Notes under the pieces: model-generated | Told to the model about the DNA's origin: nothing | Databases searched by the model: none | The model's input: the letters and a program-made list of their open reading frames with translations, nothing else | Part shown: positions 24,148-36,477 of the stretch, piece after piece | Layout of the letters: every line of letters begins with the position of its first letter | Numbering within the stretch: the first letter of the stretch is position 1 | Source: Bisporella sp. PMI_857 | Lineage: Eukaryota; Ascomycota; Leotiomycetes; Helotiales; Helotiaceae | DNA length: 64,000 nucleotides | Direction of reading: 5' to 3' | NCBI GenBank assembly: GCA_021307315.1 | Contig: JAJSPD010000019.1 | Location: 620,001 to 684,000 of the forward strand | Translations under genes and position numbers: made by a program

Positions 24148-24861
24148 TTAAGCACCAGTTGGTGAAGGTGGAGCAGGCGGAGTGAAAGTTCCACTTGGTG
24201 GAGGCGGGCGGGATGTGAAGGGTGGCGGCGGGCGGGATGTGAAGCTTCCAGTTGGTGGCGGTGGACGGGATGTGAAGCTTCCAGTGGGTGGTGGGCGGGA
24301 AGTAAACGTACCACTTGGTGGCGGAAGTCCGGTTGGGAACCCTGTTGGGAATCCAGTTGGGACTTGGCGCTCCTCGACTGGTGGTGCGGGTGGAGTAAAA
24401 GTTCCACTTGGTGGAGGAGGAAAGCCAGTAAAGGTTCCGCTTGGGTGGGGAGGGAAGCCCGTAAAAGTGCCACTTGGTGGAGGCGGAAGCCCGGTTGGGA
24501 ATCCGGAAGGAGGAGTGAAGCTTCCAGTTGGGAACTGTCTCTCCTCAAGTGATGGTGGAGCGGGGCTGAAGGTATGGGTTGGGCGGCCGGTCTGCGAAGA
24601 GCGGGTTCGCGAAGAAAACGGTGGCAAGCCGGTTGGGAAGCCTGATGGAGGGCCAGACGGAGGGCCAGTTGGGTGGCCAGATGGAGGGCCCGGAAATGTT
24701 CCGGTGAATGTTGGGCGGATGCTTGGAGGAGCTTCGACCTCGCCCTGTGGAACGGGTGCGGCAAGCACGAGTCTAGATATGTTAGTGGCTTGGATACAAC
24801 TGATGATAGTATACTCATACCCAGCGGAAAGCAGAGCAGAAAGGAGAGCTTTGGAGTGCAT
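24148..24861 (-). CDS. Secreted proline-rich repeat protein
   Basis: Two exons on the minus strand, 24861-24821 and 24772-24148, with a 48-bp intron placed inside the signal peptide, give 221 residues. The spliced start MHSKALLSALLSAGLVLAA is a good signal peptide. The mature part is low-complexity P/S/T/G: first PPSG(F/H)PTG units, then PPPPSGTFTGF units, then PPPTGSFTSRP units. Two LEERQ/VEERQ interruptions divide these blocks. Only the precursor-style signal and the repeats are informative; there is no catalytic domain or cysteine pattern. A cell-wall or matrix protein, possibly O-glycosylated, is the likely role. Expect length polymorphism among strains. Confidence 0.8.
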   Translation of the reverse strand: MHSKALLSALLSAGYEYTIISCIQATNISRLVLAAPVPQGEVEAPPSIRPTFTGTFPGPPSGHPTGPPSGPPSGFPTGLPPFSSRTRSSQTGRPTHTFSPAPPSLEERQFPTGSFTPPSGFPTGLPPPPSGTFTGFPPHPSGTFTGFPPPPSGTFTPPAPPVEERQVPTGFPTGFPTGLPPPSGTFTSRPPPTGSFTSRPPPPTGSFTSRPPPPFTSRPPPPSGTFTPPAPPSPTGA

Positions 24862-26754
24862 ATTGAGGAGCTGGTCTGAGGAGCTGGTCTGTTCTAGGCT
24901 TGTGAGAAATATCCCTTGTGTTGTTGGAGGATTAAGAGCTGGGACGGCCTATGTATTTATACACAAATTGATCATCCCATATCACGATGGGCTCACCGTA
25001 GAACACAGCCGCTGTGGGGAGTATTTCGTAGCAATAGCTGACGTGGCAAACGTGATGGGAATCTCGCCATACTGCTCTCATTTTGGATGAATGAGATGGT
25101 ATTTTTTAGAAGGTGGAATAACCGGACAATTTTCTCCCTGCGAAACGCATGTTACGTGCGAACTTGTTTGCCACTGGGCCAGAATAGCTAAGACATGAGA
25201 TGGATACAGGAACCCATAGACAGGCACGTTGGAGTAGGACGCGGGGGTATGTACCAATGCACGAGTCGAAGCTAATCAATTGATTTATCCATATTGCGAT
25301 GGTATGAATTCTGTGGAGTTCGCATAATTTTGGTGGAATCTGCGTAAGGCTTTTCGCTGTTGTGGAGAGTAGCAAACTGCCTAACCTGTTATCCAATAGA
25401 TATACCCCCGTGGAGCAAAAGATGGAAATATACCCGCTGACCATGCCGATGTATACGAAAATACATTTCTTGTACCTGCGCAATCACTGACAGGCAGTGC
25501 ATAAAGCCTTTGCGTATGATGTGGACCTTCGATTGTGAGCTTCAGCCGTCATTATACAAATCACGTGACTGAATGGGCTATCGGACTATTCAAGTAGAGT
25601 TCAAACTGCCCCTGGAAATCTAAGTGGGGGCAAAAAGCTTGTTGGAATCCCCAATATCGAGTACAGAGAGTCAATCTTCAGGAACTGAAACGGGCTGACG
25701 TACACCGTGCTTCATCTATACTTAGCCGAAGGTGGTGAACATTTTGGATAAGTTTTGACCACTCATCGTCCCTGAATCTCTAACCGAGAGCTTATGGGCC
25801 TAGTGTGTAAACGGCTTTTTCCATCGCGCAATAGCACGCATTATTACACTTGCATGGATAAATGATCAGATTTGGCAGTCAGACCTCAGATCTATAATCC
25901 AGAAAAAAAATCAACCAATAAGCTCAAAAACTGATCGTCAGTTTAAACTAGACCACGGCAAGGAATATTCTGGCTAGTGAACAACATCACATTAAAGACC
26001 CGAACAGCCTTAAGTAAATGAGCATTATTGTATAACTAGCTGCAATTAACAAATGGTACCCATTGACGTAGAGGTTATTGAGAGGCTTTCAAACCACAAA
26101 ACAGTTTCAATGGATGAATGACAAGACGCGCGTTCAAACCTGTGGAATTCCCGCAGTGAACAAATATCTCGACATAGAGATCTACCGGCAGAGGCTCCTC
26201 GGGGATGTTGGGATTTACTCCGGACAGGTAAAATGAAGTGATGCTGGGTTCTACAGGGCAAAAGCTGGACGTGGACGATAGGTGTGATGAGACAACAACG
26301 TTGCAGTAGAAGAATACTAATACAAACACGGAATGACGACGTCGACAACTCCTATTAGCTAAGATGTCGTTCACCAACACCCATAAAGACGATAGATTTT
26401 GCTTCGGTCTCGACATGACAGTTGGGAAGGTGTGAAACTGCGATGTGGTCTCGAATTCAGATGGCGTCATGGACATAACTTGATCTATGAGATGCCAACG
26501 GTGACATATTTTGTGCTGCGGCTGGGGCAAAACATGAACCGGAACTTTCCAGGTCCAGACTGTATAACCTACAAGCAAATTAATCAATGAGCTTAAATAA
26601 CGTCCAGCATCCTTGGCCGGACGACAGTCTCCCAGTCTTCATTCATCTAATCTTGGGAATCTAATGAGGAGAACGCCAGTCACCCATGCACGCTTTCAAG
26701 CATTATGCCGCCTTTCCAAGTACTCAACGAATATATGCATCATTTATTGGAAAT
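24862..26754. other. Long intergenic region
   Basis: About 1.9 kb with no supportable gene. Minus-strand open frames at 25106-25483 and 26046-26587 have no motif. The first few hundred bases are the proline-rich gene's promoter. Confidence 0.5.
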
Positions 26755-29478
26755 CTATCCACCGCCTTCATCACGGCCATAGTTCACATAACCATTCGGA
26801 GGCTCTTCTTGTTCCGTTAGACGTAGGGCATCTTCTGTGTCCTGCACAAAATGACTTGGCCCACCTGCAATATCCATGATCCCACTTCTTTCGAACAGTT
26901 CATATATCGGGGAGTCCTTCGCCGGGCCGCGAGAGAAGAATACGGTGACACCACGATGACGATATCCGCGGACAATTTCTTCAAGAACCTGCGTACCGCT
27001 ACCGTCCAAGCCAGTGACGCCATGAATGTCAAATATGATATTTTTATTGTGTTCTTCCGCCCTTACTCGAGGAAGAGCCGGATGTGCCTTTGAAGTTCCG
27101 TAAAGTTCCAGTCTTCTCAAGCGGTTTTTGAGATCGCCTGTATTGGCGAAAGTCAAAGGCTCCGGTATCTTGACAATCAAGCAGCCTTCAATAAACTCAA
27201 GTTTACCGGGATCATCTTCCGCATTTTCAAACCTGTTTGTGCCCGGGATTCTGCCCAGGATCTGTATTCGTGGCCGGGTAGAATGCTTGATAACAGAGAG
27301 AAGCGATAGACCCACGCCGATAGCCATTCCTAGAGTAAGGGAATAGAAGATGGTGGCAGCAAAGATGATAATCATTAAACCGAGCTCAGTGTAGCCCCGT
27401 ATACGAATGAAGAACGCAATGTCGTGAGGAGCTTCTTCTATCAAAGACCAAGCAACCACTGTGATCATCGACGAGAGCACTGCTTTCTGGATGAAGTCAG
27501 TAGTAGTTGGATGTGGGCGAATTAAACTTACTGGTAGATAGTGAAATGCTGGAAGTAAGAATGCAATACATAACACAGTGAAGATGCTGAGGAATATACT
27601 GCTCATTGGTGTTTTGCCGCCAGTGTTCGCATTGACTTTGCTTCTCCCGTAACCACCAAAGGCAGGCAAAGCCCCAAAGCAAGAACCCGCTAAATTTGCA
27701 ACACCCAATGCAACCAGCTCTCGATTGGCACTGAGTTGAATTCCTTGAATACCATCCTCGCCTTGCTCTCCACCGCCCAAGCTCTTGGCAGCGACAGAAG
27801 ACTCGAAGAAGCCAAGTAAGGCTACAAGAAAAGATGTTCCCATTGCCTCCCGAACGTGATGCATATGAGACGTCTGAAAAGGCCAGCGAAACGGAAACAA
27901 ACTCCCACCAGTTGATTTGACCTCACCAAGAATCTCGAGGTCGAGCTTATCCCATCGCAGTTTCCATGTAAGAACAGCAGAGAGCACAACCACAACGAAG
28001 CGATCAGGTATGTAGGCCACACCTGGGTATCTAGGTTGTAAGTGCTTCTTCCCTTCCCTTGAGATCTGTTAGTTTTGTTCAAGACTCGCCAACAATGATA
28101 AATCACCTGAAAACCATGATAATCAGAAAGCTGACACCCGCAACAATGCAGGTAATGCCATGTGCATCCCCGGCATTCCTAAAAAGGAAACCGAGCTTAT
28201 CAATGCTGCTTCCGTGACTGATTCCTTCCTGCTCTGCCAACACTGCAAGGCCCATTTCCGGAATCAATTGATCGACCACAATGACAAAGCCAATTGCAGA
28301 TATGAAACCCCTCAAGAACGGCCTGCTCAGCACACTATCTAGAAATCCGAGGCGTGCTATACCGGCCATCAATATGACCGCACCAGCCATACCTGTTACC
28401 ACTCCGGCAACTCTAGCGTGCATTACATCATCGTCCTCTCCTGATTTTCCATTGTCTACACTCGATCTGACGACACTGCCGACCAGAAGACTTCCTGCTG
28501 CCTCAGGTCCCACCACCATCTGCGGACAACTTCCAAATATCGCATAGAGCAGAGGATTGAACGCGAAAGAATATAATCCATTTATGGGAGGTACATGGGC
28601 GAGGTTTGCAGCATATGACAATGCCATCGGGAGGTAAAACGAAGCCATGGTCAGGGCAGCTACAAGGTCACCCCGCAGATGAACCCAGCGGTATTGTCGA
28701 ATCCAGGCGAGAAAAGGTATATAGTAAGGAAGATACCTAGAATGGGGTTAGATGAGCCATTAGCAGATTGAACATTCGAGACATACATAGAAGTATTGTG
28801 CTTAATGCCATGCCGCTCCGCTAAGTAGCTCGTTGTGCTCATTTTTTTCTTTCCATTATTTCTTCCAATGCCAACAGTATCCAAGAAACTGCCAAACGTG
28901 CCCGTCCTCTTTCGGTCGCCACCACTGTCGCTACCATATCCTCTTGGTGGTCCACCGCCGAAGCCATACCCGCTCCTGACGCTCCCTGCTCTGCTTTCCA
29001 AGCGTGGGCTGAACGTGCCATGGTTACACGGTCCCTCATGTGGAGAGCTTCCAACTATCTCATATGTTTTCCGTAGAAGTGCCGTTGTCTCTCCTGCCAC
29101 TCTGTGTCCCAGATCGCTGAGTCCGTGCAACGCGCCATGCTCATCATCATCACCACCATCATCATCATTATGCGCGGGATATGTGCGTGGACTCGGGCCG
29201 GCGCTGTTGCTTCTCTCCTCTTCGGATGTGTGGCTATGCTGTTCATGGGCCGCGTCTGTACGACGTATATCTTCAGGAGAGCTAGCCTGCAGCACAATGA
29301 GTTAGCATATAGTCGGCATAAATACCTACTCGAAATAGACGTTTCCCCATATACAGACCATTATATGCGACTCCCGTAGATTGCTTGGGACGTTGGGTTG
29401 ATATGGGACACTGGGGCTTCGCAATGGAGCCTCGCGAGAAGCTGGACCAGGCGGGGGAGATGCTCTGCCGGACGACAT
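26755..29478 (-). CDS. SulP/SLC26-type anion transporter with STAS domain
   Basis: Five exons on the minus strand, 29478-29359, 29286-28787, 28736-28107, 28057-27532 and 27486-26755, give 835 residues. A long polar N-terminus leads to the membrane domain, which opens YIPFLAWIRQYRWVHLRGDL and carries the SulP signatures SFYLPMALSYAANLAHVPPI and SCPQMVVGPEAAGSLLVGS. A cytosolic STAS domain closes the protein (FDIHGVTGLDGSGTQVLEEI at about residues 725-745). The 45-bp fourth intron is in frame and has a TACTGAC branch site, so it could be retained. The first splice site is the least certain. Family members carry sulfate or related anions; this one resembles the YPR003C-like branch, whose substrate is poorly defined. 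Confidence 0.9.
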
Positions 29479-30903
29479 GATGAAAGAAAAAAAAAATTAT
29501 TTACATTGGCAAAACATATGGCAAGAAAATTTCAGTTAACGTGGTGCAGGGTCGCCGTCCATGAGGGATATTTATTAATAGGAAGAGGGTCAGACTTTCG
29601 GGCGAATATCGGAAACATCCAAGGATTGCCGAGTGTTCATGACAGCAACAGTAATAAATTACTCCCACTATATTTTAGACAAATGAGATCAATATCGAGC
29701 CTACGGCTACCCTATATATACCTAACTCCAAGCAGGCTCAGTACAGCGTTTCCACAGTCCGGCAAAGTCTAAGTCGAGTATCTGCGTCTGTTTATTTACT
29801 TTAGAGCTTTTCTCATTTTATCTGCATGCCTGATTAGCTTCTGGCGGTCTTATGGTTAGCCGCCTTGCTCCGCTCTCTACCTGCACCAATCGATTTCAGA
29901 TTTTTAAGTACTTAGATACCGGTTACTGGCTTGGTTTTATACTCATCACAGGAACATCGTTCTGTTTTTGTGGTCTCGACGGTTGTGCTGCGTCATTTTC
30001 GGTCACCAACATTTTCAACGCCTGGCACCATAAATCATCTTGGCACTCTGTCAGCCACAAAGCTTGGCTTTTAATTGGCTGTTCTGGCCCACTTTTCTCT
30101 GACTTCAATGTTGTGAATATATCTATACTCGCAAGTCGTTTAGTGATTCTAGCCTAGATTATAAATAACAATTTTTTAGACCACCTAAAACACAGCCTTG
30201 GCCATGAGATCTGACTTTCTCAGCTACATAAGTCTAGCGCCTTTGACGGAGCGGTTTCACATTAAACCGCAAGTTGTGCCTACAATTTTTGCACATCTTG
30301 CTGCCTATATTTCAGAACATCCTGCAGGTGGTCACCTTGCTCTGTGCTATCTTACCCCTCAGTATCGCGAAGAATGCGCATGCGCTGCTTGGTGTGCCAT
30401 GTGGCTAGGCTGTAGCTTTTTCTAGATATCCAGGTCTTCGCAAACACTTCCACGAAACCGTTTCACGAACATAGCTGTTTATGCGTCTATTTTTGCTGCT
30501 TTCGTGGGTGAAATATAGGCAACGCAAAATACAAGTTTGATTTGACATTGCATATTTGTTCTTGCTGTGGGCATGGTATTATACAGACAACGAGGAATGC
30601 TGGTCCATCACCCAATCGTAACCTTGCCTGGATGTGCGAGAAGTGGTCATTGCCTGCATTTCTTCGCAGCATATTAAAAATGTCACATAGAATATAAGGC
30701 TTATTAATCAGATTGCAAATAGTGGTCACTTTTGCATGATATAAAACCAAGCTGTAGAAGTATCCAGCCTTTGTAGAAGAGTGCTATTCTTAGCCTAAGT
30801 TGCAGTAGTCTCTCCCATCCAGCGATAGTACATGAGAGCCCTCTGTTCGGCGACGACTTTGAGCTGCACACGATAGACCTACTTTTCATACCCTGTAATC
30901 AAC
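29479..30903. other. Intergenic region
   Basis: About 1.4 kb between the SulP promoter and the 3' end of the MFS gene. Open frames at 29852-30157 and 30198-30425 show no motif and look incidental. Confidence 0.5.
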
Positions 30904-32754
30904 TCAAACAGCCAGCCCGGCGTCTTTACCTCTCCTCAGGGTCTTAGAAAAGAATTCTCTCTCATGGAAGACCTTGATATCATCTTCAACAAATAGTCTC
31001 CCCAATTTTTCAGCCTTGATCCTCTCTCTCCGAATGCGTCTCACATCCCACTCGACATTTCTAGTCAAATACCACGTCACAGAATTTGCGAACAGTCCGG
31101 CAGTAATTGCACCGGTACAGATACCGAATGAGACCTTATACCCATTATGAGCATACTTCGTGCGAAAAAGCTGCGGTCCAATCACTCCTCCCACTTGTGC
31201 AATGGATGTCTGCAAAGCAAGCGTGAATGCCGTTCCGGTGCTGCCTTTGAGTGTTGATGAGCGCCATGCCCAGAAAGGGATGAAGTAGCCAGAGTAGAAT
31301 GCCGTACCGAGAATGCAAGCTGTGTATATTCCTGCCTTGGCATCTACTGTGAGGAAGATGATGAAGCACACGGTTTGGCCAAGGATGATCAGGATGATGA
31401 TTAATGGCCGCGTTAAGTACGCTCGCATCATGAACCATTGCAAGAAAATCATGAATAGAACTGTTGTAGCGGCAGGCGGGATGTTCAAGAGCTGGTTACG
31501 AGGGAGCTTGGCGAAACCTAGGTTTGTCGTTATGGTGGGCATGAACCAGTTAAGGCCATATCCTCCCAGATTGATCAATACCTGGCCGCAGGTTAGACAT
31601 TGTATATAATAGAATCGCGGATTTACCAACCTGAGAGATCATGAAAGACCACAATCTGATATCCTTCAGAGACAAAACTGCCTCCTCTCTGGAGAACACA
31701 GCATCATGTGTCTTAGGTGCGTTTTCCGAGAGTCGAAATTCCACGAAGTCTTGTTCCCGGGGCGTGAGCCATTTAGCAGTCCTGGGAGATTTGGGATAAT
31801 CCGGGAGGAGGAGCCAAACCACAGCAGCAAAGAGCATGGTCAGGATCCCCTCAATGAGAAACACCCTGCGGACAACAAGTTAGGTCATTCTCCATATTAC
31901 GAGGTCTCAAGGATCAAAATATACCACTGCCATCCACTTAGACCCCCCAGTCCATTCATATACGAGATCGCATAACAGAACAGACTCCCAACGATACCCG
32001 AAGACTGCGAGAATGTAAACATCCACATGATGGGCTTTCCCATCTCGTCGCTGCGGTACCAACTACAGATGTGCGTGATCAGCCCGGGAAACATGCCGGC
32101 TTCCATCATTCCGAGGAAGAAGCGCACAGCGTATATTCCAGCCTTATTTGTGACAGCAGCATGACATGCGAGCACAAGACCCCAGCTAAAGATGATGCGG
32201 GTTTGGAAGATGCGGGGCGTCATGTGCTTAAGAAAAACGTTGCTAGGAAGTTCAAATACGATATATGCTATCTGGATCTGGGTCAGTCTACAGCTTCAAG
32301 GATTTTAGAAGTTGCCACTTACGTAGTAAATGGAGGATACCCAATTGTAGTCATCTGCCGACATGTTCAACTGCTTCAATATATTGCGTGGCTGCCCGAC
32401 TTGCATTACCTTAACGCTGGCAGCATTGGCGACATCAACCTTGGCACTCCAGTTAGCACTGACTAAGGCATTAGCCCTTGAGCGAAATCTTACCTGCTTC
32501 ACCAAAGACATAAATCCAATAAGGATAAGAATGCGATAATCTACTTTTCTCATGATCCTTTTTTCTTCCTCCGGCGAAAAGGCGTCAAGGAATGCGACTT
32601 TCGCATCTGTGACTGCATCAGTATGCTCGCGAATCTTGGTTGCTGTGATTCCAGGTTGCGGCCTGCCGGATATTTTTGATGGGCCTGAGATGCTTGAATA
32701 TTCCGAGAAATCATAACTGCTGCTTGTCTCAATGTCCTTAAGCTTTGAAGCCAT
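30904..32754 (-). CDS. MFS permease, Dal5/allantoate (anion:cation symporter) family
   Basis: Five exons on the minus strand, 32754-32494, 32439-32323, 32271-31925, 31865-31631 and 31581-30904, give 545 residues. The cytosolic start leads to RILILIGFMSLVKQVDVANA, then SADDYNWVSSIYYIAYIVFE and LPSNVFLKHMTPR, the usual helix 1-2 region of the fungal Dal5 group. Twelve hydrophobic segments are expected. Family members import organic anions such as allantoate, ureidosuccinate, nicotinate, pantothenate or sulfonates. The third acceptor could be six bases upstream, adding two residues. It diverges from the FMN monooxygenase pseudogene across a 680-bp shared promoter, a hint that the two once worked on one substrate. 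Confidence 0.9.
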
Positions 32755-33435
32755 GATTCTATCTTATGCTGAATAATACAGCTATGCAAAAAATGGACTT
32801 AAGATGCTTGCTTGCTTGAAGAGGGTTAAGATGCTTCTTGGCCCCTAAAGTACTTCCATATAGTCATGTCCACTTATGCTATGCTGGTACAGAAACGAAA
32901 AACTGGTGACGATTGAAATGATACAATAATGCGGTTCTATTTGCATGAGCTACATGATAAGATTTCATTATCAAAGTACCTGCAAAGTACATAAATATCC
33001 CACTTCTGAATTGGATGCTAAACCAATGGAGATCAGTTGATGAAATCCGTCCCCTTCACCAACTTTTCAGAATTTGAAACGTAGGATCAATAGTGGGGAC
33101 GTATCTCAGCTTGGGATTATTGCCAATATTCTCCACCGTATTGCAATATCTAGCTTATAAGTTGCCTTCGTCTCGATTACTCGGATAATGATGGCAGACT
33201 TCTATCGAAGTGACGTCTGAATTGCTGTATATGGCGTATAAATAAGCGAGAACCAATAAGGATAGCATATTGGAGCTGCTTGGCATGGGAATCATTACAA
33301 TCAGGTCAGTTTTGCTTCAGCATATGAAGCAAGCGCCTTGTATAAAGTGGGATAAATTATAGGGCGATCTCAACATCCATCAACTATGGATTCTGAACTC
33401 CTCTTAAGTTATCCTGAAGGCTGTGCTTTGACATC
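32755..33435. promoter_or_regulatory. Shared divergent promoter region
   Basis: The 681 bases between the MFS permease and FMN monooxygenase start codons, which point away from each other. No specific binding site could be assigned, and no open frame longer than 60 codons lies here. Confidence 0.45.
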
Positions 33436-35248
33436 ATGTCCGAAATTTTGAAGCAGCAATCGCGAAAGAGAAAAAAAGGAAATGGCGTTCAAGATAGCTC
33501 CAAACATGCGAAAGGAGACCCATCTATTCCAAAAGAACCAGAACTATCTCGCAGCACCAACGGACAAGCCTCTGCGCCAAAAAAGAAGAGAATTTTGTTG
33601 AATGCATTCGATATGAATGGAATTGGGCATACAAGGTCAGCACCCTTGTCTTGATATCAGGCCAAAGATATGGCTAAAATCTTTGAAGTGTTGGGCAATG
33701 GAGAAACCCAGCGGATAAAAGCATTACGAAGAAGAACCTTGACTACTGGACCGATCTTGCGAAACTCCTCGAGAAAGGCAAGTTTAATGCCCTGTTCCTG
33801 GCAGATAACTTTGGATCACATGCAACATATCAAGGAAGTCATGCACCTGCCATACGTTCTAGTGCCCAATAGCCACTTTATGATCCTTTCGTGGTGAGCG
33901 AGAGATTTTTGATCGAAGATCAAACGAAAATTTTGACTGTGTTATAGATTGTTTCAGCAATGGCAGCTGTGACTAAAAGCCTTGGTTTTGGAATCACTGC
34001 TTGTTCAACTTTTGAACCGCCATTCCTCCTGGCAAAGCGGTTCTCTACGCTAGATCATTTGACCAAAGGGAGGATTGCGTGGGTAGGTATCATTCACGAG
34101 TCCATATTCTTGCAGGTTGGCTTACTTGGACAAGAATATCGTGACCTCCTGGGCAGATACTGCTGCACGCGCGGTGGGTCTCGACGCCCTTCCAGAACAT
34201 GATGAACGATATGTTATGGCCGACGAGTATCTCGAGCTGGTCTATAAGTCGGTTCCCGAAAAATTGATGAGATGAGAAGAGACTAATCGTGCCAAGGTTA
34301 TGGGAAGGCTCCTGGGCTGATGATGCAGTAATTCAAGACCTGAAAACCGGAGTTTTCACAGATCCAGACAAAGTACGGTTGATTGAACACGAGGGAAAAT
34401 ACTTCAAGTGCGTAAGTGCGCACCAAGTAGACCCAAGCCCGCAGCGAACGCCGCTGTTATTTCAAGCTGGAATGTCCCCGTAAGTGTTTCTTAGACATAC
34501 AGCCCTTACGGCCCGCTGACTGCGAAGAGCCGGTGCGGCATTTGGATCGAAACATGCCGAGTGTATTTTCATCAGTAGTGCCAATCCAAGAGTTCTTGGA
34601 GAAAAGATAAAGAAGACGAGAGAGCTTGCAGCATCTCAAGGGCGTGATCCCTTGGCTCTCAAATTTTTCATGTCATTTACACCAATCTTAGGTGCCACTG
34701 AAGAAGAAGCACAGGCTAAACTGGAAGAATATCAAAAATATTCGAGCCTCGAGGGATCCTTGGCAAAGTTTTGTGGCATTTCAGGCATCGACGTCGCTCA
34801 ATTTGGACTGGATGAGGACTTTCCGAAAGACCCTAATGATCCCTCGCTAAGCCACCTGACTCTAAAACAACGCGAGATTCTGACTATCAGACCCGATGGC
34901 TATTCGAGCTGGACTCCTCGTGTTCTTGGCGAATGGAGCGCGATGGGAGGGAATTCGCCTTTCACAGTAGGAACAGGCGAAACGGTGGCTGATGAACTAG
35001 AACGATGGATTACTATCGCTGATATAGACGGGTTCAATATTGGGCATGTTGTTGTTCCTCAGGCTTGGAAAGATGTCATTGAATTTTTCATTCCTGTACT
35101 TGAAAGAAGAGGCTGGCTTGGTGACTCGAATGAGTATGCTGTCCCTGGAGGCACTCTCAGGGAGAATTTATATGGGACACCTGGAGACTCGAGGCTTCGG
35201 GACTCACATCCTGGTAGCGCATTTAAATTTGCAGCTCTGAATCCTTGA
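33436..35248 (+). pseudogene. FMN-dependent monooxygenase (NtaA/SnaA/DszA-like), inactivated
   Basis: Related to bacterial-luciferase-type flavin monooxygenases that use FMNH2 to cleave C-N or C-S bonds. Introns at 33636-33688, 33894-33947, 34083-34134 and 34480-34527 restore most of the protein, including LLNAFDMNGIGHT, KFNALFLADNFGSHATYQGS, GFGITACSTFEPPFLLAKRF, LIEHEGKYFKCVSAHQVDPS and a C-terminus ending LRDSHPGSAFKF. Two lesions remain. TAG at 33870-33872 replaces the expected Trp in SSAQ*PLYDPF. At the intron near 34252-34296, the exon ending VYKS and the next beginning LWEGSWADDA are one base out of phase with any GT donor. The full-length ancestor would be about 490 residues. Confidence 0.83.
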
Positions 35249-36477
35249 GTGGCATATGATTCAACCCAAACAAATGGGAAAGAACGCGTATTGTTTGGTT
35301 GCCAAGACTATTTTTTCGCAGCACAGGATACCGCACCTCGATACCTCTTTCAGCTACTGGCAACTAACATGACAACCGCCCTCGCGATACTCTGAACAAC
35401 ATTGAGATCCAATTATGGGGAGCTTAGTCCTCCGGAAGATATGATTAATGACTAACATGTTCAATCGCGGTGCTTGTCGACACTTGTGATCATCTGCGTC
35501 GTGGTTGAAGACCGCGCACGCTAAACTAATCACTTTTGCTTGTAGAATGACCTCAAATGATTGAATGCTCGCTTGGTCTGCTCTGCGGTGGACTACTTGA
35601 AAATCCTTAGAACAGACCTTTCCTACGCATCACGTAAACCTCAGAATCACTTATTTAGCCACGTGGTACACAAGATCCATAGCTGTTTTACCACGTTTGT
35701 GGTTTGACTTAACGCCTGGATGAACTGCTCTTTCAGAAGAGCCAAGGGATTCAAGAGTTCTTGGAAGTCTCAAAAAGGCCATGTGCGGCCTGGTGGGATA
35801 CCCCAGACTGGTTGTGTCTCGAACCTAAGGTTTCATCCAAAGAATTTTGCTGGAAGAAGCCTTGGCATCAGGGATCAATTCACGGAGCCGGCTACACATG
35901 CTTTTCCGCAGGAACGACAAGTGCTCGACGGGAAAGCTCGATAGCTTAGTGCTGATTCCAGCCTCTCTTCCGGGAATCTAATAGGACGGGCGATTGCGAA
36001 TGCTTGAATACATGAATCCCAGGCCCAAGTGCGCGCTTGGAGAATCAATCCTTCCATTCACGAATCTGTGCGATGATATATCATTCATGTTTCAATATGC
36101 TCGTCCGAACGCAAGGGGAGTTCGTCAATGAAACCGGAACTTTGATACCGCATTAGTATGATCTACGATAGCCGACATCAGTCCAGCATCAAATGTTCTC
36201 CTCCATCTGAAGTCTCGGCTTTCTCCACATTAATCTGGACATTTATACATCTCTCATCGCCAGTAATTTCTAACGCCAGCCATCCATTCATTCCACTTGA
36301 CTTTTCTTCACCAGTCGTCATTACGTACTTTCAGGAGTTAATCTCTGTCGTTACCAGTTCTGTGAACTTTTTCTATTCTCACGCACATATTACCATCTAC
36401 AGCCCGCAGGCCGGTCTTTCCCATTACTTTCATACCTTCAGCAAGACCTAATACCGATCTCGAAAAGAATCCTTAAG
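35249..36477. other. Intergenic region with one unassigned open run
   Basis: At about 35720-35949 a plus-strand frame encodes a Trp/Cys-rich run (WWDTPDWLCLEPK, KKPWHQGSIHGAGYTC) that looks protein-like but has no start context and no recognised family; it may be a gene fragment. The last 400 bases are pyrimidine-rich and serve as the promoter and 5' leader of the secreted Q/N-rich gene. Confidence 0.45.

Noticed and set aside
24182..25090. 302-codon Gly/Val-rich open frame on the plus strand
   Set aside because: It mirrors the proline-rich repeats of the minus-strand gene, which has a spliced signal peptide; a shadow frame.
28835..29305. 156-codon plus-strand frame opposite the SulP N-terminus
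   Set aside because: It is antisense to the low-complexity acidic N-terminus of the transporter and has no domain or splice support.
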